Source: Closterium sp. NIES-65 (lineage: Eukaryota; Streptophyta; Zygnematophyceae; Desmidiales; Closteriaceae). Taken from it: DNA of 64,000 nucleotides. Below, one piece after another: positions 33,849 to 44,869 of this stretch. The translations under genes were made by a program, and so were the position numbers. The stretch lies in NCBI GenBank assembly GCA_948144175.1, contig CANXME010000532.1:5001-69000 (forward strand). Direction: 5' to 3'. A model generated the notes under the pieces. The model was not told where the DNA came from. It made no database searches and saw nothing but the letters and a program-made list of their open reading frames with translations. How positions within the stretch are numbered: the stretch's first letter is position 1; every line of letters begins with the position of its first letter.

Positions 33849-34370
33849 TTAATCCTTCTGGTACAGCTCCATGTACTGGAACCAAGGAGGCTTTGCCACA
33901 GCGTCACCGCCATAAGTGGTGTCGCCTTTGCGCGACTGCTTCCAGAGGCGTACGAGGTTTCGCCATTGCTTCCGGACGGCGTTGGTGTTTCTGATCCAAC
34001 TGGGATTTCCTTTCTCGTTATGAGCGACAATACAAGCACAATATTGGGAGCCTTGTTTCCCAGTTTCAGGCTCGAGTTTGTCCCACATGAACCAGCACGC
34101 TGCTATGAAGATGGCGTTCTTGCACAACGACAAGATGCTCTTGGCGACGGGAGCTCCCTCGCGCTTCTTCGGAGTGCTATGGGTACTTCTGCTGACCGCG
34201 GCTTTGCCTTTCCCTTTGGCAAAGCATGCAGCCCTTATTGCGTTGCGACGACGCGTCAGGGTCTGTGGTTGTGCCTCCTCCTCCGCCTCGTACGTAACCC
34301 TTCGCCTCGTTCTAACGTTCTCATCCTCCGCGACGTCTTCCTCGTCTAGACCCCTCCATTTCGTCCACAT
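33849..34370 (-). pseudogene. Unassigned ORF with trihelix/Myb-like C-terminus
   Basis: 173 codons, Arg-, Lys- and Glu-rich at first, then an aromatic region and WIRNTNAVRKQWRNLVRLWKQ followed by PPWFQYMELY. The Trp spacing recalls Myb/SANT or trihelix DNA-binding domains, found both in host factors and in Harbinger-type transposon proteins. An acidic stretch in another frame upstream (about 34340-34440) suggests a frameshifted longer gene. I cannot name it. It lies just beside the solo LTR at 33572. Confidence 0.35.
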
Positions 34371-34440
34371 CGTGGTCGTTGTCGTCCGACGAAACAGAGT
34401 TGGCGAAGAAGTCAGAGTCGTCGAGGACTTTGAGGTTACG

Positions 34441-34938
34441 CGACGTGGCTCTGCGATCTAGATCACGGTAGGAAGATTCAGAGCTCTGAGGTTACATTGT
34501 TTTTCTTGGCGGCAGACGTGGCGTTTAGGGGTAGAGGCCAGCTACATTCGCGATCTGGTCGTTCATCCACCTAATCTAAGGGAATTCATTTAGGTCGGTA
34601 GGGCATTTGTCATGATTGTCTTTGTTGCGGAGCTTGCGCTTGTGAGCCGTGGCTCCGGGGTGGACCATTGTGAAAAGAGACTAGGAAGTAGATGTGAAAT
34701 TGGGTTCGGTTGAGTCGAAGTAATGGATGTTGGGCACTTTGTCTTGGAAAAGAGAGCTGGCTTAAACCTTTAGGGATATTGTGGATGTGCATGCCCCAAA
34801 CAATGCTGGCCTTTTCGTGTCGAAAATCACGAGGTGCCGAAGTGTCCGGATCATGGTTGACTTAAAAACAAAAACCATTCTGAAAATGTTTTCTCAAAAA
34901 AAAAAACCCCACAAAAAAAGAGGCGACGATATCGTCTT
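34441..34938. other. Intergenic, no gene seen
   Basis: AT-rich unique sequence up to the left end of element D. Confidence 0.5.
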
Positions 34939-35021
34939 TGTCAGAACATTATAGCTTATGCTTTTGTGTAGGCTGTAGTGGGGTAGCCCATATAGGGTAC
35001 AGCCCAATTTAGGGCTAGCAC

Positions 35022-35153
35022 TGTCAGAATGTTATTGTTCTCTAGCCTGCAGTGGGGTACTCTATAGCGAGTACAACCCCTTAGGGTTTCCTATATGTAT
35101 CCTGCTGCTTTCTAGTGAACCCCCTCTCCTTCATTCTCGTTCTAGTTTTCTCA
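35022..35153 (+). repeat. 5' LTR of F
   Basis: 132 bp, TGTCAG...TTCTCA. Confidence 0.94.
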
Positions 35154-35239
35154 TGTTATCAGAGTGGTTCCGATCCTAGGACCCAACTGCTTCCGCTGCT
35201 CCTCTGTGCTCGGCACGCCCCGTGGCGTGCCCCTCGCGC

Positions 35240-35740
35240 TTCTCTTAGCGGCCCCGTTGCTGCCCTTCCTAGCCCCTCGCGGCCCCTTCGCGGCCCCGTT
35301 GCCGCCCTTCCAGGCCCCTCGCGGCCCCTTCGCGGCCCCGTCGCCGCCCCTTTCGCGGCCCGTCGCCGCCCTTCCGCGGCCCCGTCGCCGCCCTTCCGCG
35401 GCCCCGTCGCCGCCCTTTCAGCAGCCCCGTCGCCGCCCTTCCGCGGCCCCGTCGCCGCCCTTTCAGCGGCCCCGACGCCGCCCTTTCCGCGGCCCCGTCG
35501 CCGCCCCTTACAGCGGCCACGTCGCCGCCCTTCAGCGGCCCCGTCGCCGCCCTTCCGCGGCCCCGTCGCCGCCCCTTCAGCGGCCCCGTTGCCGCCACCC
35601 CTTCAGCGGCCCCGTCGCCGCCCTTCAGCGGCCCCGTCGCCGCCCTTCAGCGGCCCCGTCGCCGCCCTTCAGCGGCCCTGTCGCCGCCCTTCCTCGGCCC
35701 CGTCGCTGCCTACAGCGGCCCCGGCCCCGCCCCGGCCATG
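35240..35740 (+). repeat. GC-rich minisatellite of F
   Basis: Units of about 22-24 bp with CGGCCCCGTCGCCGCCCTTC cores, the sense-strand equivalent of the leaders in the other Copia elements. Confidence 0.87.
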
Positions 35741-35863
35741 CCCCGCCGCCAGCCGCGGCGCACCGGTGCACCGCCCTCCCCCCCTTTTCCCGTCGCCAAC
35801 CTGGGGGGGGGGGTCGAGCGTCACCCCTTCTGCCGCCTGCTTTGGCGCCCTGGGAGGCCGCGC

Positions 35864-35900
<37 letters not shown>

Positions 35901-36554
35901 CTACCCGCCATCCCGCCCTGCCCTGTGTTAGGGTTTGGGGGTGGTAAGAAGGGGGTGACGGGTGTGTGGTCTCCCCTGCTCCTCCTCCTCCTTCGTCTCC
36001 CACTGCTGCAGCTGTCGCTGAGGGGGGTGGAAATGTGGGAGCCTGGGGTTTAGGGTTTAAGGGGGGTACTGTGGGAGTGGAGCTAGGGTTTTGAGGGAGG
36101 TGGATGTGTGGGCGTCTGGGGTTTCGGGTTTACGGGGGGTGCTGTGGGTGTAGGGTTAGGGTTTGAGCAGGGGGTGTGTGAGAGGGGCGTTGGGCAGTTG
36201 GGGGAGGTTGCGTGGAGGCAGCAGTCTTGTCGTCAGCAGCACCAGCAGTCCGGAGGCTACAATCTCCAGTAGTCGCCAGTCGCCTGTGGGTCACTTGCTC
36301 GTCTGCCGCTACTTTTAGCAGCGGAGCCAGTTACTACTGTAGTCCGGGCCTTTGCTTCGGTAGCCACTGAGCCAGCAGCTCGTCTGTGTGTCTGCAGCGT
36401 CAGCAGTCGCCTCCCATCTTCTCTCCCCCACAGTCTCTCCTCCTCCTCACTTGCCCTCTGTGATTAGCTCTAGCCTTACTTACCTATTGTGAACTCCTGC
36501 TCTACGCCTACTTGCTCATTGTGCTGATTACACCCCACTTTGGCTATGGGGGTG

Positions 36555-36686
36555 TGTCAGAATGTTATTGTTCTCTAGCCTGCAGTGGGGTACTCTATAG
36601 CGAGTACAACCCCTTAGGGTTTCCTATATGTATCCTGCTGCTTTCTAGTGAACCCCCTCTCCTTCATTCTCATTCTAGTTTTCTCA
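36555..36686 (+). repeat. 3' LTR of F
   Basis: 132 bp, one G-to-A difference from the 5' LTR near its end. Confidence 0.94.
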
Positions 36687-36859
36687 AGCACTTTTACCCA
36701 ACTCTTTCATAGTGCATTAATTCTCGTTTCAGTTTTCTTTTGGTAACGAGCAGGTTCCCTCGTGGGAACTGTTCCTAGGGCCCACCGATTCGATTTTTTT
36801 TCCTGCCCAGAGCGCGCTCAGCCCTTGCCCGAGTCGCGCTCCCCCTTTCTCACTGTGTC

Positions 36860-37400
36860 GCGCCGCCCTTGACGGCCCCGATCCGCCGCCCTAGCGGCCC
36901 CGTCGCCTACCCCGCGGCCCTCGAGCTGCCCTTCCCGGCCCCAATTCGCCGCCCTTTCGGCCCCGTCACCTACCCCGCGGCCCTCGCGCCGCCCTTCCCG
37001 ACCCGGCCCCGACCCTGCGGCCCCGTCGCCTACCTGCGGCCCCGCCGCCTACCTGCGGCCCCGCCGCCTACCTGCGGCCCCGTCGCCAACCTGCGGCCCC
37101 GCCGCCTACCTGCGGCCCCGTCGCCTACCTGCGGCCCCGTCGCCTACCTGCGGCCCCGCCGCCTACGTGCAGCCCCGTCGCCTACCTGCGGCCCCGTCGC
37201 CTACCTGCGACCCCGTCGCTGCCCTTCCCGGCTCAGGCGCCGCCCTTTCTCGGCCGCGACGCCGCCCTTCCCGACCCGGCCCAGTCTCTGCTGGCCCCGT
37301 CGCCTACCCTAGGGCCCCGGCGCCCCCCCCTTCCCGGCCTCGGCCCAGCCCCTGCTGGCCCCCTCGCACGCCCTTCCTGGCCCCGACCGCGCCTTCACGC
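36860..37400 (+). repeat. GC-rich minisatellite leader of D
   Basis: Repeats with GCCCCGTCGCCTACCTGCG cores, clearest at 37018-37225, between primer site and gag. Confidence 0.85.
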
Positions 37401-37702
37401 GGCTCCGCCGAGCTACTGCCGAGCCGCCAGCGCCACCCGAGCCGCCGCGCCACCTGAGCCGCCCGAGCCGCCGTCCCGCCGAGCCGCCCGAGCCGCCCGA
37501 GTCGCTTGAGCTGCCCGAGCCGCCCGAGCCGCCCGAGACGCCCGAGCCGCCCGAGCTGCAGTTCCTGCCGAGCCGCCGAGCTGCAGTTCCTGCCGAGCTG
37601 CCGAGCCCCCGAGCCACCCGAGCCGCACTGTCCGGTAAGAGCAGCGCCTCTGTCACTGCACTGCCCTTACCCCACTGTTCGCGCTACTAGTCTACTACTG
37701 TC

Positions 37703-38985
37703 ATGGCTACCCCTAGTGTCCTCGCTTTTGACGCTGAGGGTCGGGCCAGACTTTGATGTCTGGGTAGATGACCTGCAGCTTTTCCTACAGTGCGATAGGG
37801 CAGACGGTCTCTCCCTCTTTGACCTCACCTCTGGTGCCTCTCCTGCCCTTGCTGCTGATGCTGACGCCACTGTTCGCTCACAGTGGGCCACACGCGATGC
37901 TGCTGCACGTCTTGCTGTGCGTCGCCACCTGCCTACCTCTGAGCGTGCGCACTTTAGCCAGTACAAGAGTGCTCAGACCTTGTACGACGCTGTAGTTGCA
38001 CGCTACTCCTCCCCTGCCACTGCTGCACTGAGCCGCCTCATGCTACCGTACCTCTTCCCTGACCTTGCTGCCTTTCCCACAGTCGCTGACCTTATTACGC
38101 ACCTCCGCACTAGTGACACTCGCTACCGCGCTGCGCTTCCTGCTGAGTTCTGCGCCAAGAACCCCCCCCCCCATGTACATCACTCTCTACTACATCGTCA
38201 CCCGCTTCCCTGACTCCCTTCGCGTAGTCAGGGACCACTTCCTCTCAGTTCGCCCCACCACCCTCACCGTTGACCTCCTCGAGAAGGCCCTCCTAGCAGC
38301 GGAGAAGATCATAGTCGTTGTAGGAGCCTCTCGTGGTGACCCTCGCACCCCCATCTTTGAGGGGTGTTCCCCCTCCCCCCTTTCGCCCTCTGTTGCCTTT
38401 GCTGTTGCGGCCGACCTCGTTGGGCTTGAGTCGGTCGGTGCGGCGTCTACCCCTAGCGGGAGACGACGCCCTGGCAAGGGCAAGGGGGGCAGGGGCGCTG
38501 GAGGAGCTAGCGGGGGCGGTGGAGGCGGCGGTGGAGGCGGCGGAGGGAGTGGGGGTGGCGGTGGGGGTGGTGGCGGGGGTGGAGGTGTCGGTGGCGGCAG
38601 TGGAGGCGGAGGCGGCGATGGCGGTGGCGGTGGGAGCGGAGGTGGTGGCGGAGGTGGCGGCGGTGGAGGAGGCGGTGGCGGAGGAGGTGGAGCTGGTCGG
38701 GGTGGCGCTGCGCAGAGGGTCGGCTCCGGTGGAGGTCAGCGCCAGCAGCAGCAGCAGCAGCAGCGCACTCGTGACATCCCCTCCCCTCAGCAGCTCCGTG
38801 AGTGGTACACTGCACGCCAGCGGGGTGGGGGTACTGGTCCGTGCACCTACGTCCTACGCACCGGCAACCGCGCGGGTGAGCAGTGCGGGGGTGCGCACTC
38901 CACCCAGCGCTGCTTTGGCCGCCTGACGCACGCTTGGCGTCACCAGTTCCCGGAGGCCACGGAGATCCGTCTAGGGCGGGAGTAG
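37703..38985 (+). pseudogene. Copia gag of D
   Basis: ATG 37703. Relative to sister copies two bases are missing near 37745, shifting the frame, and the C-run near 38161-38172 shifts it again. The gag helical region, a Gly-rich linker of about 75 residues (38500-38700), a CAG-encoded Gln run, QLREW and the C-x13-C-x3-H-x4-C motif are recognisable. Another frameshift near 38970 separates it from the protease. Confidence 0.85.
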
Positions 38986-40680
38986 CTGTCTTTGACCTTG
39001 ACTTTGATGCTATTCTTGCTGCCATGTATGCTGTGACTATTAGTGATGAGGGTGACTGTTACCGGTGTTTTCTGCCCGACCCGGGCATTGAGACTGCTGC
39101 TCTAGGTACTTGTGAGGCTACTGCTCTAGGTGCTAGCGAGGCTGCTGCTCTAGGTGCTCGTGCGTCTGCTCCCTCAGGTGCTGGTGAGTCTGCTCTCTTA
39201 GGTACTGCGTCGGCTTCGGCCTCCCACACCTTCACCCTTGACTCAGGGGCTTCTCGCTCCTTCTTTCTAGACCGCACCACACTCACGCCGCTTGACCGGC
39301 TAGTTGCAGTCTCTCTGGCAGACCCCTCTGGGGGTCCTGTCCTTTTTCGCTACTCCACTACCCTCCCGTGTCCGGCGGCCCCCTCTGGCACCCTGTCTGG
39401 TCTTTACCTCCCCTCGTTCTCTACGAACTTGGTGAGTGGTGCTGACCTCCAGGATGCGGGGGTTCACCAATTCACTCCCGCGCGTCAGCGGGTGACCCAC
39501 TACACGACCACTCGGACAGGTCGACACCTGGCCACGTTTACACGTCGGCCGGGGTCGAGCCTGTACACACTGACCACTGCGTCTCCTCCAGTCACTGCGT
39601 CTGGTCAGGTAGCTGAGTCGGGTCAGATGTTAGCTGGAGCGTCCAAGTCTGGTCCTGAGTCTGCCCCCTGCTCGTGTCGCCTCCTGTCTCACAAGACTCT
39701 CCTCTGGCACCACCGCCTTGGTCACCCCTCCCTGCTTCGTCTCCGAGGCATGTGTCATTGTCTCTGGTCTTCCCCGGTCCCTCCCTCCCCTTCCTCATGG
39801 GCCTGCCCCTACCTGCGTCCCCTGTTTCGAGGGGCAGCAGCGGGCTGCCCCTCACTCCTCCCAGTTTCCTTCGACAGAGGCCCCGCTGGAGATGCTTCAC
39901 ATGGACGTGTGGGGCCCGGCCCGCGTCCGTGGACAGGGTCACGAGCGCTACTTCCTGCTGGTAGTTGACGACTACTCGCGTTACACCACAGTCTTCCCCT
40001 TGCGCAGCAAGGGTGATGTCACTGCAGTGTTCATCGACTGGATCCGCGCAGCTCGTCTCCAACTCAGGCAGAGCTTCGGCTCGGACTTTCCTGTTCTGCG
40101 TCTGCACTCTGACAGAGGCGGAGAGTTCTCCTCTAGCCTTCTGCGAGCCTACTGTTGTGCATGAGGCATCCGCCAGACCTTCACGCTTCCGGACTCCCCA
40201 CAGCAAAATGGGATTGCTGAGTGCCGCATTGGCATGGTCATGGATGTCGCTCGTACGTCCATGATGCATGCGGCTGCCCCCCATTTTCTGTGGCCGTTTG
40301 CGGTTCGGTACGCGGCGCATCAGATCAACCTTCACCCCAGGGTCTCCATGCCGGAGACCTCCCCACCTTTGCTGTGGACGGCAAAGGTTGGCGATGCGTC
40401 TGCGTTACGTGTCTGGGGATCTCGGGCGTTTGTTCGCGACTTGTCTGCGGACAAGGTGTCCCCTCGTGCTGCTCCTTGCGTCTTCCTTGGGTTTCCCCCT
40501 GACGCGCCAGGGTGGCAATTCTACCACCCCACCTCTCGCCGTGTTCTGTCCTCCCAGGACGTCACGTTCGACGAGTCGGTCCCCTACTACCGCCTCTTCC
40601 CCTACCGCACTCCGTCCCTCCCCCCGCCGCCGCTCTTCCTTGTACCAGGTCCCCCCCCGGTAGACCCCCTCCCCCCTTAG
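38986..40680 (+). pseudogene. Copia protease-integrase of D
   Basis: Protease LDSGASRSFF near 39240, GAG-pre-integrase HHRLGH near 39710, a frameshift near 39750, then integrase LHMDVWGPARV, SDRGGEF, and TGA at 40162 where sister copies have a CGA Arg codon. The frame resumes through SPQ-type catalytic sequence and FLGFPPDAPGWQFYHP to TAG at 40678, which replaces a Gln codon. Confidence 0.87.
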
Positions 40681-43523
40681 GGTCCTGCCCCTTCTGGTTC
40701 TGGTTTGTCCCTTAGGAGCTTGTCGAGATTACTGGTGACTCTGGTGCTGCTGAGGGTGCTGAGCCTGGGGGTGCTGACTCTGGGGTTGCTGAGCGCGTGG
40801 GTACTGCGCCTGGGGGTGCTGAGCCTGGGGGTGCTGCGACTGGGGGTGCTGAGCCTGGGGGTGCTGAGCTTGGGGGTGCTGAGCCTGGGAGTGCTACCCC
40901 TGGAGGTTCTCCGGGTGCTTCGTCTCGACGGGAGCCCCTCTCTCCACAGAAGCTGCATGAGTGGTTTTCCCGGCGCTGGAGGCGTGCTCCTGGAGCTCGA
41001 GGTTCTCCAGCTGCTGAGGGTGCTGGTGCCGCGGGTCCCGGAGGTGCTCGTGCTGGGAGTACTGGAGCTGCTGGGCCTGCGGGTGCGACTGAAGCTGGTG
41101 GTGCTGAGGGTGTTGGCGCGGAGGCTGCTGCTGTCGGTCCTGGTAGCGGACCTTCTGGGGGTACTATTGGTGCTGCTGGAGGTACTGGAGCTGGAGGTGC
41201 TCCTTGCGCTGGTGCAGCCGCTGGGGGTACTGGTGCTGTCTCTGCTGACTCTGGAGTTGCCGCGCGGCTTCGGTCATACTTCGTTCCGCTCCTTCAGCAG
41301 GTTCTTGGTCTCCCGCCTTCTACTGGTCCTTCTCCTCCCTTAGAGTGTCCACAGCCTGTCACGTCACAGTTACAACCGGCCTCCCCACTGCCTGCTCCTT
41401 CTCCCTACACTGGTCCTACTAGAGGTCTTGCTGAGCGTCGTGAGCCTGCGTCTCGCCCTGCGTCCCCTGTCCGCCTTGCTCGCACTAGTGGTCGTGGTTG
41501 GCGTCAGCGTCCTCCTCCTGTCCCTTGCACGCACCGGATGTCTCTGCGTCCGTCCACTGCTCCTCTGCGTGCCCCTTTGCCTTCTCCTCCTGAGTCCTCT
41601 CTTCCTGCTCTTGCCGACTCGGAGTCAAACTCTCTTCGTGCTGCCAGTCCTACTGTCACGCGTCTCCTTGCTACTGTTCTCACTGACCCTTCCTTTGAGT
41701 CCACTGCTGCGTCTGCCTTAGTTACTGAGCTCGTCGACTTTGCTGCTCGCTGTCGTCTAGACTACGCTGCTAGTCTTGTCGCTGAGTCTGAGTCTGTGTG
41801 TCCTCCGTCCGTCGGGGGTGAGTGTGCCCTTGGCACGGACGTCCTTGAGGACAGGCAGGAGGAGTTCCAGTGCCTGGCTGCTGCTTCACCTCATCTCGTG
41901 TCCGTACTGCTTACCCCTGAGGGAGACCCGGATGCACTTGACATCCCAACTCCGCGCTCTTACGCGGAGGCGATAGAGGGTCCCTACTCCTCTTAGTGGC
42001 AGGCAGCTATGGACGCAGAGATGGCTTCCTGGAAGTCCACAGGCACCTACGTTGACGAGGTTCCCCCGCCTAGGGCGAACATCGTCAGTGGCATGTGGAT
42101 TTTCAGGGTGAAGCGGCCGCCGGGTTCTCCGCCTGTCTTCAAGGCGCGCTACGTGGCTCGTGGCTTCAGTCAGCGGCAGGGAGTTGACTACTTTCAGACC
42201 TTCTCTCCCACCCCGAAGATGACCACTCTTTGGGTACTGCTGCACATAGCTGCTCACCGTGACTACGAGCTGCACTCTCTTGACTTCAGCACGGCTCTCT
42301 TGCAGGGCTGCCTGCACGAGGAGATCTGGCTGCGTCGCTCACCTGGCTTCACTGGGTCTTTTCCTCCTGGCACCCAGTGGAGCCTCCGGCGGCCAGTCTA
42401 CGGTGTCTGCCTGGCCCCGCGTGAGTGGCACGACACACTGAGGACTACACTTGCGGCTCTTGGGTTTGCTCCCTCTACTGCCGACCCGTCGCTGTTTCTG
42501 CGCACCGACACTTCTTTGCCGCCGTTCTACATCCTCGTGTACGTCGACGACTTGGTCTTTGCCACAGCTGACACTGCTGGACTCGCCCACGTGAAGTCCG
42601 AGCTGCAGAAGAGACACACGTGCACAGACTTGGGTGAACTACGCAGCTACCTTGGCTTGCAGATCACCCGGGACAGAGGACGCCGCACCATTACCCTGAC
42701 TCAGTCACACATGGTGCAGCAGGTCCTTCAGCGCTTCGGCTTCACGTACTCCTCGCCTCAGGCCACTCCTCTGTCTACTCGCCACTCGCTCTCAACTCTG
42801 CCTTCGGATGAGTCCGTAGATTCGAGTGGCCTGTACCCAGAGCTTGTTGGCTGCCTCATGTACCTGATGACCTGCACTCGACCTGACCTTGCATACCCTC
42901 TTAGCATTCTCGCACGCTATGTTGCTCCTGGGAGACACAGACCGGAGCACATAGCTGCAGCGAAGAGGGTGTTGCGCTACTTGTGCAGTACGTCGTGCAT
43001 GGGGCTTGTGCTTGGAGGGCAGAGTCCAGTAGTCCTCAGTGGGCACGCAGACGCTTCTTGGGCTGACGACCAGGCTACGCAGCGGTCGTCACAGGGTTAC
43101 ACCTTCAGCCTTGGTTCCGGCTCTGTTTCGTGGCGGGCTACCCGCTCGTCTTCTGTTCTCGGCTCCAGTTGTGAGGCTGAGATCTACGTCGAGGCCATGG
43201 CTGCTCAGGAGCTTCGCTGGCTCACCTACCTGCTGACTGACCTCGGAGAGCCGCCTCGTTCTCCTCCAGTGCTGTACGTAGACAACAAGGCCATGCTGGC
43301 CTTGTGTCGAGAGCAGAGACTGGAACACAGAACGAAGCACATTGCTCTTCGCTACTTTCTTGCTCGTGAGCTGCAGCAGCGTGGTCAGCTGTGTCTTGCG
43401 TACGTGGCCTCTGAGGCCAACACTGCTGATATCTTCACCAAGGCACTTGCGCCTTGTGATCATCAGCGCTTCTGTACTCAGCTGGGTCTTGTGCTTGCCT
43501 TGCCTCACTTGCTCACCTCTTGA
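40681..43523 (+). pseudogene. Copia linker, RT and RNase H of D
   Basis: A Gly-Ala-Glu-Pro repeat linker (40720-40920) leads into an open segment 40797-41996 that ends with TAG for a Gln codon. The frame then stays open 42009-43523: MDAEMASWKSTGTYVDEV, YVDDLVF (about 42540) and RNase H (HADASWADD, SSCEAEIY, HIALRYF), ending HLLTS. That RT-RNase H segment alone is uninterrupted. Confidence 0.9.
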
Positions 43524-43739
43524 CCTTACTTGTACTGTTACATATATATATACACCTGCTCTTGCTTGTCTAGCCTTTTATATATATATATGTACTCCTG
43601 CATGTGAACTGGCCTTGTGGCCTTGACCTTGTGCTCGGAATGTGTGGTGACTTTGTGATCCACCCTGAACTTGCTTTGCTTTGCTTTGCTTGACTGGTCT
43701 TGTGACCCCTAGTACTACCCCACTTTGCCTATGGGGGTG

Positions 43740-43870
43740 TGTCAGAACATTAGGGCTTATGCTTTTGTGTGACTGTAGTGGGGTAGCCTATATAGGGTAC
43801 AACCCAATTTAGGGTTAGCACTTGTACCCAACTCTTTCATAGGGCATTCATTCTCGTTTCAATTTTCTCA
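43740..43870 (+). repeat. 3' LTR of D
   Basis: 131 bp, TGTCAGAAC...TTTTCTCA, followed by gtctt. Confidence 0.93.
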
Positions 43871-43875
43871 GTCTT

Positions 43876-44508
43876 AGGGTTGCGAAGCTTTTTACATAAA
43901 TGTAAGTACATAATTCTCTACAATCTATTAATCTGTACATAATACTGTAGTATGACACAGACTTGGCATTTTTTTCCTACATGCATAAGATTCAGAAAAA
44001 CGTGTCCCAGGTTTTGAACTTGATGCCTTTTGATCCCCAGGTTTTTCTTCAACCACTACCACTACTCAGACGTTTGTGTGTTGTACAAGTATAAGTATTT
44101 TGATTTTGCGACAAATCTGACCCTTCCTTAGGGTTTGACCCTCCCTCCTAACTCTCGCTGGTTGAGCTCCCTGTTAGTCAGGCTCGACCTACTAGTTCCT
44201 AATAAGGTGAGAGCCCTAACCTATCAAGCAGAATTTAGTTTGATGATTGCTAGCTAGACTAACATATTTTATACTCTAGTGTTGACCGCGTTTAGAAGAT
44301 GTCAGTTGATTAAGCTTAGGTTTTAGACTTGTTAAGACTTCAGCTCAGGTGATCGTAAGCCTGCACAATTCTTCTGTTCTAAATCGTTCCCTTTTCTTTG
44401 TTGAATTCTTATTGCCTCGTGTTCTTACTTCCTTAATTCTATTCTACTAGATAGTTAAACTAGTATGCCGTTTTCATATGTCTAGGTGCATCTTAGCTAG
44501 CTGAACTT
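43876..44508. other. Intergenic, no gene seen
   Basis: AT-rich unique sequence between D and H. No coding or RNA signal recognised. Confidence 0.6.
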
Positions 44509-44541
44509 TGTTAGAATATTATGTTTCTCTAGTCTGCAGTG

Positions 44542-44662
44542 TGAGAATCGAAACGAGGATGAGTGCACTAAGGAATGGTATGTGGTACAAATATGCAACC
44601 CTAGAAATGTGTACCCCACATAGGCTACCCCACTACAGCCTACAGAACATTATGATTTGACA
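44542..44662 (-). repeat. 3' LTR of X
   Basis: 121 bp, TGAGAATCG...GATTTGACA, clearly different from the LTR at the right edge of Y. Confidence 0.88.
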
Positions 44663-44869
44663 CACCCCCATAGGCAAAGTGGGGGAGAACAAGGGGTCAC
44701 AAGACCAGTCAAGCAGAACAAAGCAAAGCTCAGGGTGGATCACAAAGTCACCACACATTCCGAGCACAAGTTCAAGCCAGAAGGCCAGTTCACATGCATG
44801 AGCACATATATATATAAAAGGCTAAACAAGCAAGAGCAGGAGTATATATATGTGACAGTACAAGCAAGG

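Larger units (their letters stand above)
35022..36686 (+). mobile_element. Non-autonomous LTR element F
   Basis: 1,665 bp flanked by agcac (35017-35021 and 36687-36691), with two 132-bp LTRs (35022-35153 and 36555-36686) that differ at one base. A primer-site-like TGTTATCAGAGTGG follows the 5' LTR and CTATGGGGGTG precedes the 3' LTR. The interior has a GC-rich minisatellite (about 35240-35740), a C-run and 3' UTR-like sequence, but no gag or pol. It must have moved recently with proteins supplied by a relative. Confidence 0.93.
34939..43870 (+). mobile_element. Copia LTR retrotransposon D, 5' LTR split by element F
   Basis: Duplications gtctt at 34934-34938 and 43871-43875 bound the element. 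The 5' LTR runs 34939-35021 and 36692-36740, interrupted by F; the 3' LTR is 43740-43870 (131 bp). The LTRs differ at roughly 13 sites (about 10%), so D is older than A or B1. The primer site TGGTAACGAGCAGG is at 36741 and the purine tract ends at 43739. All genes are broken. Confidence 0.92.

Noticed and set aside
35164-36053. Two Pro/Ala/Arg-rich frames inside F
   Set aside because: They lie over the minisatellite and C-run, with no gag or pol motifs.
37506-37702. Upstream extension of D gag
   Set aside because: The open frame exists only because of the leader repeat and a later frameshift; the family start is ATG 37703.
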